A stretch of DNA of 64,000 nucleotides from Ilyonectria destructans (taxonomy: Eukaryota; Ascomycota; Sordariomycetes; Hypocreales; Nectriaceae): assembly GCA_020740775.1 (NCBI GenBank), contig JAHEWK010000013.1, positions 2,046,001-2,110,000 of the forward strand, in the 5' to 3' direction. Under the pieces are notes generated by a model. That model searched no databases. It was not told the origin of the DNA and saw nothing but the letters and a program-made list of their open reading frames with translations. Position 1 is the stretch's first letter. Each line of letters begins with the position of its first letter. The position numbers and the translations under genes were made by a program. Shown here piece by piece: positions 11,161 to 22,898 of the stretch.

Positions 11161-12777
11161 TCACAGACGTGGCAGGTCGGTCTCCTGGCTAGTCGACCGA
11201 CGGCGCTCGGGAAGCATATGGCCTCCATCTCCGGGTCCATCCCGGCGGATCGTTGATGAGCCTGAATTGTTGGCGGCTCTAATGCGGCCCTCCTCGCGGC
11301 TTCGGTTGAGCAGCCAGTTGACATGCATCCGGATCATGTTGATATTGTTTCGTAACTCCGTAACCTCCTCGCGGATCGGCATGACTTGGTTCATCGTCCA
11401 CATACTCTGCCGTGCCTCCAGGTGTGTCAGATTCTGGTGAACTTCTTCAAAGCCGGCATCCAGGTCCTGCATGGTGCGACTGTCGCCCCCAGCGGGATCA
11501 CCTCCTCCGCGACGGCTGACAGACGCAGTGACCTCATTGATCCTTCGGTTCGTTTCGTCTTGACGGGTGTTGAGTTGTTGAATTTGCTGCCCAAGGTCGC
11601 TATACGACTGGATAAGCTCCCGTTGAGATCGAATAATGATGCCAGAGGGTGTGTCGGGGTGGAAAGCACAGATCACAGTATGAGAGCCCATCAGCCCGCG
11701 TAGCGAACGACTTGGGCAGCCAAACTCCTGATAAGGACAGGCTATTACAATTCCATCGCACTCCGACTCTTGGTGAGAGCCCATTTGACGTCGTCGGACC
11801 AGCCTCCAGCATGCCTCACACCGGGTTTTGGTCATAAGGCATGAAAGCATATGGAAGTCACGGTCGGGTGCCTCAATTCCAGCTTGACAGTAGGAGCACT
11901 GAATCTCGACATGAGGACAAGTGTCGTCGGTTGGCTTGGATCGTAAAGTTTTGTCGCAGTCTGTACCAGGGCAGGTAAAGTCTTTGAACCGGCAATCATT
12001 TGTTGCGTGTAGCTCGACCACCTCGCGTCGCAGCTCCTCCTTACATCCTCTCCCGTGATATGGGCACTTGACCATAAGATTGTTCAACTGGGTGCGCACG
12101 AGTCGAGCAGCACTAAAGCAGTTTGGCCATAATAGAGGGTCCCTGTCGATGGGGCAAGCCGTTCCGGAAGGGCTTGAGTAGATGCTCTGGCGCAAACAGC
12201 GGTAACAGAAGGTGTGGTCGCATGGCGTCGTGACAGGGTCGACAAGGGGGTCATGGCAGATCGGGCAAAGAAGATTGACATCGGGATCTTGGACGTATGT
12301 CAAGGAGTACATGTCAAAGATGCAGTCGCCGCCATAACGTTTAGGGATGTCGAGCGAGGAAGGGTGGGGTGGCAGCAAAGGCCCCGAACGTCGTTCCGCG
12401 TTGGCATTGGGAAGAGCAGGCCCAGCAGGCTGTGGCATTTGCAAACTCGCTCCTCCACCGGGATTGAATGTTCTTCGAAATTGGGCCACCTGTGTTCCAA
12501 TATAGAGGTCATCGGGCGACGAAGGGCGAACCAGGCTGGTAACGAGGTCGGGGGTCGGGGACACGCGGCCGAGATTCCGACGAGCAAGCCGCCGGGCAGC
12601 TGCCGGGCTCAAACGAATTCCATTATCACTCGACTCAGATCCAGACGTTTCCAGCACAGCGGAGGTTTCGGCGGCGGCGGTTTCGGCAGGGACGGTAGCG
12701 GCGGTAGTGGAAGTCGGTGAAGATGGCTGGTGCTCGGGTGGGGGGTTGACGTCGTCGGTCGGCTCGTCTGTGGGCAT
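11161..12777 (-). CDS. RING finger / TRAF-type zinc-finger protein, probable E3 ubiquitin ligase
   Basis: Intronless, 538 residues from the ATG at 12777; the open frame continues a little further upstream but only to a TTG codon. The N-terminal 150 residues are Pro/Ser/Thr/Ala-rich and probably disordered. A C3HC4 RING begins at Cys171 (CPICHDPL) and includes TPCDHTFCYRCL and ACPIDRD. It is followed, at about residues 235-370, by Cys/His clusters spaced like TRAF-type zinc fingers. The region of about 385-510 is heptad-like and rich in Gln, Glu, Leu and Arg, so a coiled coil is likely. This RING-TRAF zinc finger-coiled coil order is typical of TRAF-like E3 ligases; fungal versions are mostly uncharacterised. 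Substrate and partners cannot be told from sequence. It sits upstream of ufd2 on the same strand. Confidence 0.88.
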   Translation of the reverse strand: MPTDEPTDDVNPPPEHQPSSPTSTTAATVPAETAAAETSAVLETSGSESSDNGIRLSPAAARRLARRNLGRVSPTPDLVTSLVRPSSPDDLYIGTQVAQFRRTFNPGGGASLQMPQPAGPALPNANAERRSGPLLPPHPSSLDIPKRYGGDCIFDMYSLTYVQDPDVNLLCPICHDPLVDPVTTPCDHTFCYRCLRQSIYSSPSGTACPIDRDPLLWPNCFSAARLVRTQLNNLMVKCPYHGRGCKEELRREVVELHATNDCRFKDFTCPGTDCDKTLRSKPTDDTCPHVEIQCSYCQAGIEAPDRDFHMLSCLMTKTRCEACWRLVRRRQMGSHQESECDGIVIACPYQEFGCPSRSLRGLMGSHTVICAFHPDTPSGIIIRSQRELIQSYSDLGQQIQQLNTRQDETNRRINEVTASVSRRGGGDPAGGDSRTMQDLDAGFEEVHQNLTHLEARQSMWTMNQVMPIREEVTELRNNINMIRMHVNWLLNRSREEGRIRAANNSGSSTIRRDGPGDGGHMLPERRRSTSQETDLPRL

Positions 12778-14303
12778 GACGGTTCTATTCAGTGGGTTCA
12801 ATCATCAAACAGGGGGCGAAGTGTTATGAGAACCAGGTGGAGCGATTCCTGGGGGCGTATAGTTGAGGCATGTAACAGACGAGGTCGTTGGCGAGGATAC
12901 GGGAGGGGGCGAGTGGTGATGATAGCGGTCGAGACAGAACCATTGCCGAGGAGGCGACATGATGGATTAGTTAACGGATAAGATAGCCAATGGTGGGGTA
13001 GACAAAATAAGCGACGCAATGCGTTCATCATGCTCGTTCCGGTTCCGACCGGCCGGTTAAAAGGTCAACCGGATGAAATTATGAGTGGAGATGGGGATGG
13101 GTCTCAAGGCTTGCGCTTCTATTGCATTTTCAGGTACACACTTCAACTCTCTCAGCCCTACGAAGGAGGCGTTCTGGCGATGCTTCACGTTGCTAAATGC
13201 TAAATGCCAAGTGTATCAGGGCTCTTGGTTGGCTGCAGTGTGCCACCCACCCACACTCCCTCCACATCCACCGTCTCGCGCATTCAACCCAGCACTCTGA
13301 CATGAACCATGTGCACACCCCATGTTAAACCGCTGCCGTCTCCATCCTCCCACATGGATGGCACACGGCCGTTCTACAGGCCACTTGCGGCTCTCCGCCC
13401 GCTGTCGGAAGCCGTGTTTGAGTGCCTCGCTGCCTACCTGCCTGATGCCGGAGCTTGACCTCTGCGTCTTTCAAGCTCAGAGCAAGCAGCAGCAATGCCT
13501 CAATCTGCTGACGTGGCGAAAGCTGAACCCGACATTCATTGGCGTCGTCTGCAGGTGCAACAGCAGTCAGGCGATCAGCATATGTCCTTTCTGAGGCCCC
13601 GACAACTCCAACCAGTGAGACACGGCGTCTCACGACTTCTGTTGGTTGTAAATACTCCGTGGCGTCCGTGTCCTACGCCAGAGTCGCATCTCGCATTCAC
13701 GCTTCCACAGAGGTAACCACTCGCTGTTCGTCATTTTTGAGGCTGCCCCATCGCTGCTTTTCGCCACGGCTGCCTATTGACAACTCAGGCAACCGCTGCC
13801 CTTTTCGCGACATCTCGGCCACAAGAGCCGCATCCGCATCCGCATCCGCATTCGGCGCCGCCGTCCTTCGTGTCATTTCGGAACAGCGTCAGCACGAAGA
13901 GTCATTCCACCTCGCGGACTGCTCGGGTTCACAGAGATTCACAATTTAGATGCCGTTTCCCACATTCAGCTGTGGGTCACATGGCCCCAGACGCCGCCTG
14001 TGTTATGCGTTGGGATGGGTCCTTTCAAGTCTGATTCATCCCATCACCAGATGCCACAGCCTTATTTCGAGCCGCATGTGCCCCGTTCCTGTAAAAGCGG
14101 CACCTCCAATCATTTGTTTCTATTGCGCATCCCCCGTAAGACTCGTCCTCGTTCGGGTGGCTACATGATGGTCACCGGGCCGAGACCCAGAATATGAATG
14201 GAAAGACCAACCCCGTTGCGCTTCTATTATATAGTGGCCTTACATCCCCAGCCTCGTCCTAGAAATTCCCCTCCCAGCTCTATCACTTCCAAGCTTCAAC
14301 ATC
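12778..14303. other. divergent intergenic region between RING gene and calpain gene
   Basis: A 1.5 kb divergent promoter region with no coding gene seen. It contains a short hexamer repeat (GCATCC, near 13831-13850) and a TATA-like ATTATATAG at 14225-14233, about 70-80 bases before the calpain start. Confidence 0.5.
14225..14233 (+). promoter_or_regulatory. TATA-like element of the calpain gene
   Basis: The sequence ATTATATAG lies about 75 bases upstream of the calpain ATG, with a short CT-rich leader in between. Position and sequence fit a TATA box; function is inferred. Confidence 0.4.
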
Positions 14304-17195
14304 ATGGAACCTCCCCAGATCCCCCCTCCCCGGCCAAAGCCTAAGCCACCTCTCAGCCCTCAGGCTTTGGTCTCCAAATTCTGGTCTCGATACCATGCCA
14401 AAGCCCCCGGAAAGGTCACTTCCATCTTTCCTCGTAGTCTATACGAACCTCTCCTTCCCAACTTCGATACATCACAATCCAGGACTCGAAATGCTGCTCA
14501 TGGTTATGAACAGGCCCGCTCCGAGTGTCGTGCCCGGGTTCAGGCTGTTGTCGCCGAGTGTGAGCGTACCAACTCAAAGTTTAGCGACCCTGATTTCGAC
14601 ATCGAGACCGATTTCTCAATCAGAACCGACAACTGCTTATACGGCCTGGTAAGAGAATGGGAAAATGCCTGTGATGATGAGAACGATCGAAACAGCAATA
14701 TCAGAGCATGGCAGGTCAAGCTGTCTCTCGACACTTTGAAAGACAGTGGCGTCTTAGGAAATGACAAGCTCGAGATTGACGTTGGCAACTTGCGCAAGTA
14801 CCTTGGCCAGGATGATAACTCCTACAACATGGCCCCTCCGAGGCCTGGGTCTGTCCATCGCTTGTCCTGGGTCTTTGAGAGCCCGCAATTCACTGTAGAC
14901 GGCTTCTCGGGCACTGATATTAAGCAGGGGGCTAATGGCGACTGTTGGTGGTTGGCCGCCTTGGCGACCATTGCCCACCGGAAGGACTTGATGAACAAGA
15001 TCTGCGTGGAGAGAGACGAAGAATGTGGCGTTTACGGCTTCGTCTTCCATCGAGACGGAGAGTGGATTTCGACTGTTGTGGATGACAACATGTACCTCAA
15101 AGAAAAGGACTTCGGCCAGGACTCGGATGTCTACGACTCCACTGGTAAGAAGGCCCGGTTGTACAAGAAACAGAAACAGAATGGCTCCGAGGCTCTCTTC
15201 TTTGCCAAATGCGACGACGCCAATGAGACCTGGCTCCCGCTACTTGAAAAAGCTGTATGCTATTCCTTTCCAGCGGTTTTGCATTTATTTATTTTTGCTG
15301 TCCTTAAGCTAACGATCAATGCAGTTCGCCAAGGTTCATGGCGACTACAGATCCCTTGATGGTGGATGGGCTGGTACTGCATTCGAAGACCTTACCGGTG
15401 GCGTCACCACCGTCGTTGCCGGAAACAGAGTCCTTCGTAAGGAGCGTCTTTGGCGCGAAATGGTGGGATCTGGTGGTGAAGACGGAGAGTTTGTCTTTGG
15501 CCTCTCAGCCGCAGGTCCTGGAACGGACTCACGGAATGGGCTTGTTCTTCGACATGCATATTCTATTCTCAAGGCCACAGAAGTGGAAAACGAGGAAGGA
15601 ATCAAGTTTCGTTTGCTCAAAATCAGGTATGTACTCGTGCTCTAATCTCCGGCAGGTTACGAATTTGCATGATCCAGGATATTATTTGGGAACTTTTGCT
15701 AACTCTGTTGGCAGGAATCCTTGGGGCCAACGATCCGAAAATGGCCTTGGGGAATGGCATGGGCCCTGGTCAGACGGCTCCCGAGAATGGACCCCGTACA
15801 TGATCCAGAAGCTTCGCCACGAATTTGGAGATGACGGTATCTTCTGGATGTCCTACGACGATGTTCTTGAACACTTTAAGTGGCTGTATCGAACTCGTCT
15901 CTTTGACCAGCGGTGGACCGTGGTTCAACAGTGGACCAGTATCAGAGTGTCATGGTTAACAGGATATCTCAAAAAGAGGTTCATCATCGAGGTCAAGGAA
16001 GAGGGCATGGTGGTGATTGTTTTGTCACAGGTATGTTGCCCTATACCGCAAGCATTTCCAAATTCTCACAAGGCTCTAGCTTGACGACCGGTACTTCCGT
16101 GATCTAAAGGGTCAATACGAGTTTACCCTTCAGTTTCTCCTCAAACGGGTGGACTCCGCCACACCAATCTGCCAAATTAGGTCTGTCCACACCTGGGACC
16201 GACGTTCTATTAACTGCGAGATGAACCTGGAGCCAGGGACATATGAGGTTGTCCCCAATCTCACTGCTGAACGAGATGAGGATCACCCCACAGTGGAAAA
16301 GATCGTCAAGGCCGGTGCGGATAATAACCCTCAGAAGCTACGCCAGGTTGGTCTACAGTATGACCTTGCCCATGCAAAAGGCGGAGTATTGGATGAGGAT
16401 GAGGAGCTACAGAAGAAACGCGCCGAAGAAAAGAAAAAGCGGCGCAATAAGAAAAAGAAGATGCAGGGTGGGAACCAGGTCGAGCAGGCGATGATGCGGA
16501 TGGAAGAGTTTATGCTACACATGCGGAAAGAGTTGATCAGAAGCTCCAATGGGGACAGCGAAAGCAAGGTCAAGGAAGAAATAACCAGCGACAAGAACGT
16601 CACTGATGAGAAAGATCCCAAGGAGGATGTCAAGTCTTCCAAGTCTCCGCCGGGCCTGTTGCTTGACGATTCGTTTAAGACAGCAGCCGAGGCTCAACCC
16701 AAGGGAGATATGACTCCCAAGCCGAAGCTCGAGTCGGAATCATCAACCCGCGAGTCCACCAACAAGAACGAAGAGGACAAGAAGGAAGAGCAGGACCCAC
16801 CAAGTCACACCTCGCAGGCTCCTGTAACACAGCCAAAGAACAGTGCACTTGAGAAAGATGCGCCAAACCCGGTTGTGCAGGATGACCCCTTGACTCCACC
16901 AGTGGTCAAACCCAACTCGGAAGAAAGCTCATCTGACTCCAGCTCAGGTTCAGACTCTGATTCCGACTCCGATTCCGATTCTGATGATGGCTCAGACATC
17001 TCCTCCTTCCCTGGAGACGGGCCGGGGTCTCCGGGGCCGAAGAAGAAGAAGCCATGGAATGCAGTGTGTGTTGTCGGCCTACGAGTCTACGCGCAGCACG
17101 CAAACGTCAAGGTTCGGCTTGAAGAGCAGAGTTCCAAAGATGCTGGTTCGAGCCTCGTCACAACAGAGGGAAACCCCGTTGGTCCAACCTCTTGA
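14304..17195 (+). CDS. calpain-like cysteine protease
   Basis: Four exons: 14304-15254, 15325-15626, 15715-16030, 16080-17195; 894 residues with all phases consistent. Papain-fold calpains are intracellular cysteine proteases. The catalytic triad is complete: Cys214 in NGDCWWLAAL, His394 in LVLRHAYSIL and Asn419 in the RNPWG motif, whose first codon is split by intron 2. Before the core lies a proline-rich N-terminus of about 20 residues (PPRPKPKPP) and a helical region. After it, around 510-590, is a calpain C2-like beta-rich segment. The C-terminal third is low complexity: a Lys/Arg-rich stretch near 610-640, then Lys/Glu/Ser-rich sequence, then an Asp-Ser run coded by repeated GAYTCY codons (16950-16990). 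It is not an obvious PalB/Rim13, whose domain order differs. Cellular role unknown. Confidence 0.9.
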
Positions 17196-17679
17196 ATCAT
17201 GAGGGCGCAGAATCACGACGGGATGATACTTGTGCGTTATGATCACAGGAAGAAATTAATGTTTTAGGATGTGCCATACGGCCGGTATACCGATGTTCTG
17301 GTGTTATAACGATGAGGCATTACGAGATATGGGTTTCTTAGGACGTGTATGATCTGGTATCGAACGCAACTCTCTTCTCACCTTGTCCTTTTTTAACATA
17401 CTACTCCTTTATTACTAGGCCCCAATACAGATTGCTTTATTTGATCAAGTTCGGTCGGCATTCTAGTTTCTAGTTTCGTCCGCCTCTGCTCCGGCCGACC
17501 CATTTCATAATTACTTGGCAGGGCGCATCTTGACGACTCGCGCAACCCCCGCATAGCGTTTGACGTATATTGTTGCCAGACCATAAGTCCAGTTTATCCC
17601 AACCACACAGACGCACCTCGTGAGAGCGCCTTGACAATCCTCGGCAGACTCAGAGGACGCCAAACCTCTCAGAGCAGTA

Positions 17680-17685
17680 CCTCGG
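17680..17685 (+). promoter_or_regulatory. possible FarA/Ctf1-type fatty-acid response motif CCTCGG
   Basis: CCTCGG is the core recognised by FarA/Ctf1 zinc-cluster regulators that switch on cutinase and beta-oxidation genes in other moulds. This copy lies about 583 bases upstream of the cutinase start. One six-base match is weak evidence. Confidence 0.25.
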
Positions 17686-18115
17686 CTCTCTTCCCAGGGT
17701 CAAAGCGGCGTTTAATCAATAAAGGTATTGCAAAAAGAAAGTAGACTCCATTCCCAGGCGCCCATGCGCCAACCCGGGCCTTCGGGAGGAATCGTGGTTT
17801 CAGCCCGCCCGTTTCACCATGCTCCAGGCCCCACACCCACGAGCAACACCCCGGGCAAGATGGGCTGAGAAAGGGAAATGGATGTTTCGGCGATGCGAGG
17901 TTCGTCCCGTCGGAGAATTTGTGGTGGAGGAAACTTTGATAATCGGACAGACTAGGCTATGCGATTGATTATTTTGGGGTGTCAAGGAGTCAGGATGGTC
18001 TAACTGGCGCTGGCTAGGGGATTGCCTCTTTAGGAAGATCTTGCGGGATCGAATCGCGAGTGTTTTCTATGACGATGTGGTTCTTGGCGGCTGAAAGAAT
18101 GTTGAGAGCTTCGAG

Positions 18116-18125
18116 CATATAATAG
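18116..18125 (+). promoter_or_regulatory. TATA-like element of the cutinase gene
   Basis: CATATAATAG lies about 145 bases before the cutinase ATG and is followed by a CT- and CA-rich leader, the usual layout of a strongly induced fungal secreted-enzyme gene. Function inferred. Confidence 0.4.
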
Positions 18126-18267
18126 CCTCGTCAGGGCAGTCATCTGTAATTTTATCAAGCCATCACAGCATCTCTCCTTCACTCTCTCTTTCAACACTCA
18201 GTAGCCGCAAGCCAGCTTCTTTCCATTCGTTCACCAACTCATTCATTCAACAACCCATTCATTCACC

Positions 18268-19117
18268 ATGCCTTCCATCTCTCGCACCGTCCTCATCGCC
18301 CTTCTGCCCTTTGTCACGGCCGGTCCCGTGATCCGGCAGTTCAACTGGGGCAGCATTGGCACCGGCACCGGCTCCAGCTCCAGCTCCAGCTCCAGCAGCG
18401 GCTTCGGAAGCTCCACGCAGAACGGCCTCTCCGGCGACTGCAAGGCCGTGACTGTCATCTTCGCCCGCGGCACCACCGAGACCGGCAACGTCGGTACCGC
18501 CACCGGCCCGCCCTTCTTCGAGGCCCTCGCGTCGAAGCTGGGCGATGGCAAGCTGGCCGTTCAGGGCGTTGAATACGCTGCCGATGTGGCCGGCATCATG
18601 CAGGGTGGCGACACGGCGGGCACCGCTAAGATGTAAGTGGGAACAGAAACAGACGACGCAAATCCGCGCGATCAGCCGGGGATCGACCCCAGGGTTCACG
18701 ATTGCTAACTGTTTCATCAGGGCCAGCCTTGTCCAGGAGGCCATGACCAAGTGCCCCAGCACCCATGTCGTCGTTTCTGGCTACTCCCAGGGCGCCATGC
18801 TCGTCCACAACGCCGCCAAGTCGCTTTCCTCCGACGTGACGGGCAAGATCGCCGCGGCTGTTACCTTTGGCGATCCCTGTACGTTCTCCCCTTGTTTTCT
18901 ACAATTGGCCCCAGGATGCGGAACCGACGACTAACACGCTCACTCTGTAGACCAGAAGCAGGCTGTCACTGGTGTGAGCGCCGACCGCTTCAAGGTTTTC
19001 TGCCACGCCGGCGATACCGTTTGCTCCGGCACTGGTGTCATCACCGCGGCTCATTTGACTTACAGCCAGGATGCTGATGCTGCGGCTGCGTTTGTTGTCA
19101 GTGCTATTGGAAACTAG
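18268..19117 (+). CDS. secreted cutinase
   Basis: Three exons: 18268-18632, 18721-18878, 18951-19117; 229 residues. Cutinases are extracellular serine esterases that cleave the polyester cutin and related esters. A signal peptide covers about residues 1-18 ([19 protein letters not shown]). It is followed by a Gly/Ser linker with nine consecutive serines. The alpha/beta-hydrolase core is compact. The triad is complete: Ser144 in GYSQG, Asp196 in GDTVC and His209 in TAAHLTY. Four cysteines (in GDCK, TKCPS, VFCH and TVC) match the two conserved disulfides. Length fits the family. Introns fall at a split Met codon before ASLVQEA and a split Tyr codon after FGDP. The Ser-rich spacer after the signal peptide is longer than in classic Fusarium cutinase as I remember it. 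Substrate could also be suberin or synthetic polyesters. Confidence 0.94.
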
Positions 19118-20606
19118 GGGTATTTTATTAGAGGGACGCTAGAGTAGTCCGTCGTTTTCACCACATATATTGTTTAGCTAGAAGCTTTGTACAATTACAC
19201 TACAGAAAAGGAGTAAAATGGAAAAATGGGATGGCTACGAATCGATCTTAGTATGAAGGACCTGAATTTCTCGACTGGATTACCGTAATCTACTTGCCAC
19301 AGTGAAATTGGAAGTGCATTGTTTACTCTAGGCTCAGCAATAGATGTTTCATACTAATTGTGAATAAAATGCTGCCAGTCCTTGTCGCCTTCTTAGAGGA
19401 TAGGGCAGCTAAGCGCTAAGCATTAGAGGGGTCAGGGCAGTACGACCGCTGAAGATTAAGGCAGTAAGTTCTTAAGGAGTAGTCTTGGGTTTGAATGTAA
19501 TGACAGAATCTGCATCATGGAGAACATGCATGATTTAAACATAATTCCCATCTCTTAACTCAACTTTGTCACCTCTAAGTTGCGATGCATCCTACCCTAG
19601 ACCAATATGTAAGCTTAGCGGGGAATGATGGGGATTATTAGTGTCGCGGGGTGTATCACGAGGGCATGTAAATTTAGGCACCCCACGTGCCAGACTGATC
19701 TTGGCTAGGGGGAGCGGCCTGCAACGGCCTGCAACGCTGCGGCGCAAGAATACCGAGACACTGTTACTGCAACGTAGTATGTCATGTACAAGATGGATGG
19801 CAGCCCGCAGCGCAGCAAGTGTCGATCATGCACTTGGTCTTCATGCACTTGGTCTCCCGATCCACTGGCGCGATTGTTGTCAGCAGGGGGCTTCTAGAAC
19901 GATTTCCCACCACTCATTGTGTAGGTACCGCCGAGTGCTGGTGAGTGCTGGTGAGTCCCGCTGCCCGCTGGTGAGTCCCCACTGTCCGCTGCTTATTAGC
20001 GTACCTCCACTACCTGTGTCTGATGCCTTCAGCGCATAGACGTCATCCCTTCCCCCCCAAGCGGAGGCCGAAGCTTTCGCCCAATGGCCGCGCCCCGCGT
20101 GCAACTTACACTTTCACATGTCAGCACGAGACAAGGTGCGCAGGCGACACGACATGTCACGAGTCATCAGCTCGGCTTCTGAGCCGCCGAAAACCATCCG
20201 CACGTCTTCAGTGTCAATGGCACATGTTCTCGCAATGCGCTACTTCTCCCGGTTCTTTGTCTTCTCCCAGGCTTGTCTTGACCAACCGTGTGTCTTGTTG
20301 GTGTCAGCCCACCGCGAAACCGAACCCTTCCACCAGTTGCCAGCTCATTGATTGCCTGTCCGGATCCCGATTCGTCTTCACCAACCTCGAGTTCCGCAGT
20401 ATCCGCCGAGGCATTGCGGCTTGCCTGCCCCGTTTGTTCGTTGCGTGGTCTTTGTGGGATGCCCATGTGAATGCGACTGACAATTGCACCCGGAGCATAG
20501 GCCACAATGCATCTTGGCCCCCCGGGATACTTCTCAATCCCTCGTCTTCCTTGCCGAAACATCTACATTTAGGCAAAGCCTCAAATTGCCTAGCTTTGCC
20601 CTCAAT
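19118..20606. other. intergenic region between cutinase and alpha/beta hydrolase
   Basis: No gene recognised. About 19130-19640 is AT-richer than its surroundings. A GAGTGCTGGT / GAGTCCC direct repeat lies at 19933-19980. The final 300 bases are the presumed promoter of the hydrolase. Confidence 0.5.
19933..19980 (+). repeat. short direct repeat (GAGTGCTGGT family)
   Basis: GAGTGCTGGT occurs twice in tandem, followed by two GAGTCCC-containing variants. It is an imperfect local duplication in noncoding DNA. Confidence 0.6.
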
Positions 20607-22898
20607 ATGATAGACCACGTCCTCGGGCGGCCCTCGGCCAAGTCGCGGCGCCTGCAGGTGCTTGCTGTTCTCACCTTCTGGTCCTTCTACCTCGTCAAGT
20701 AAGCTTCCCCGGACTTCCCCTTCCACTTCCCCGTGGGGTAAACTGGAGATGGAAGAATCGCCTAACGCTCAAGCAGGGGTGACCGACATGGCCCTCCCGG
20801 CGCCCAGATGCTCTCGAGGCTCTCGACCAAGCGCTTGACGGCATGGCAGACGGTTGCCATCACTATGCTCTATCTCTACGCCGCGCGTAATTTCAGTGCC
20901 CTCGTTGGACTTGCCAGCCCCGAGCCCATGGCCAATATGTACGATGCCACATACTACCGTGCAACATGGGTCTTGACTGCGCTGGACGCGGGATTCTGGA
21001 CCGCCATGAAGATCAAATCCAAATGGCTCCGCGATCTGGCGAGCATGGTCTTCTCCCTCTTCTACCTCGTCGCTGCCGAGAAAGCCGATGAAAAGGTCCG
21101 CAAAGTTAGAGGCATGCTCACGGTGGACCACCTCCGTGTAGCATGGAACAAGGGTACATCGCCGTATCTGAGTTTCTTTCAAGGACTCATGCGTCCACGG
21201 TTCATGCGATGGCCACCCAGGCAACTGCGGATCCCTAGGCCAGCAGACAGCGATTACAAGGAGCCTGTGCTGGCCTGGCTCTACTTCGACGGGCCGCTGG
21301 CGGACCTCGAGCGACATGACAGATTGATTCTAGACATCCCGGGTGGTGGATTTGTCGCCATGGACCCGCGGTGCAACGATGACAAGTTGTTCGCCTGGGC
21401 TGCCAAGTCCGGCCTGCCAATCCTCAGCCTGGACTACAAAAAAGCACCCGAGTTTCCATATCCTTATGCACTCAACGAGTGTTACGACGTCTACTCCACG
21501 ATTATCAACACCAAAGGAAGATGCCTGGGTATGCCTGGAACGGAGACCCCTAGGGTGATTATCACGGGAGATAGTGCTGGCGGGAACCTGGCCGTTGCCG
21601 CAACGCTGATGATACTCGAGACAAGCAACGCCCAGTTCCGTCGATCTACTAGAAGCGATCTACCCGCCCCCGATGGGCTTGTTTGCTTCTATCCTGCCTT
21701 GGACATGAATATTGGCAACTGGATGACGGACGAACAAATGTCCCTGATCCAAGATCGCAAGATGAGGAAGACGAACAGGCCTATTGTGAGGCGCAAGAGC
21801 ATGCAGTATAATGCCCTAGTCGGAACACCTCATCACTCAGAAGACGAGGATGACACAACGCCGCCACTGCAGCCAAAACAGAACGGCACGAAACCGCAAG
21901 ACAATCTGATTGCTTCAAACCACAGCCCAAGCAGCCCAAATCCGGAAGTAACCGAGAATGGCCCTAAGACGGTTAAACGCCCGAAGGAGAACGGAATATC
22001 CAGTGTCAAAGAGACATCCCCCCAGGTGGAGCCTATGAGGACACGACTGGCGACGTCATCAATGATTTCGTACTTCAACGACAGAGTCCTGACGCCAGAG
22101 ATGATGCGGGCCATGATCATCTTGTACATTGGTGCACATAACCGACCGGACTTTAGTCAAGACTATCTGCTCTGCCCTGTGCTGGCGCCGGAGGCCCTAT
22201 TGGTCAACTTCCCCAAGACCTATTTCATGACTGGAGAACGAGACCCATTGGTAGATGACACGGTCATATTTGCAGCCAGGCTGCGGAGGGCCAAGGAGGC
22301 AGCGTTTTTACAGGAAAGATCGACGAGGAGTCAGTATACGAATGGCAAGGAGCCGGAATTCAACGAGCGAGATGTAGCTGAAGTGATGCTCATCCCTGGA
22401 ACATCGCATGGCTTCATGCAGTTCCCAGCAGTCTATCCACCGGCTTGGAAGCATTTCGACCGAAGTGTAGGCTGGTTTGAACAACTCTTCGACCACGTGG
22501 ATGCTGTGCGCTTACGCGACATCCGGGCGAGGACTGCCGCGATATATGGCTATGAGGGACGTCAGGCCCGAACTGAGTCGAGCGGAGACGAGGACAAGCC
22601 ACTGGAGATTAGCATGACCAAGCTAAACCGAGGAAGAAGCTCGACTCAATCGCAGGTACCAGATATAAAAGATCAAGATAGCGATAGTGGTAGCAATACC
22701 GCGACACCAACAGGACCGAGAAACGGCGCCAAGAACTGGAAGACAGGGAGGAAGAGCAAGAGGCAGAAGGGCTTGGGACTTAGCAAAAGCAAAAACATGA
22801 ACAAGAGTCTGATCAAGCTCAACAGCTCTGACGACCTGCTGGGCAGGCGAATGCAAGGCCTCGCGAGTGGGTTGACGGGGCTGGGCGACGACGACTAA
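20607..22898 (+). CDS. membrane-anchored alpha/beta hydrolase (HSL-like, fold-3 family)
   Basis: Two exons: 20607-20698 and 20777-22898; 737 residues. The intron (GTAAGC donor, CTAAC branch site, CAG acceptor) joins a 31-residue opening, MIDHVLGRPSAKSRRL then a hydrophobic helix, to the main frame, which itself reads open upstream of the ATG at 20808. Hydrophobic segments near residues 15-30 and 55-75 suggest N-terminal membrane anchoring. The hydrolase core shows IPGGGF near 217-222 in place of the HGGG oxyanion motif, nucleophile Ser297 in GDSAGG, probable acid Asp520 in ERDPLVDD and His575 in GTSHGF. An insertion of about 110 low-complexity residues separates the strands after the nucleophile. 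The C-terminus is basic and Ser-rich. Family members act on lipid or steryl esters; the substrate here is unknown. Confidence 0.88.

Larger units (their letters stand above)
17196..18267. other. calpain 3' flank and cutinase promoter
   Basis: A gene-free 1.07 kb stretch. The distal half is AT-richer. It holds one CCTCGG at 17680-17685 and a TATA-like CATATAATAG before the cutinase leader. No other feature was seen. Confidence 0.5.

Noticed and set aside
11161..12801. Start of the RING gene at 12801
   Set aside because: That codon is TTG. The first ATG in frame is at 12777.
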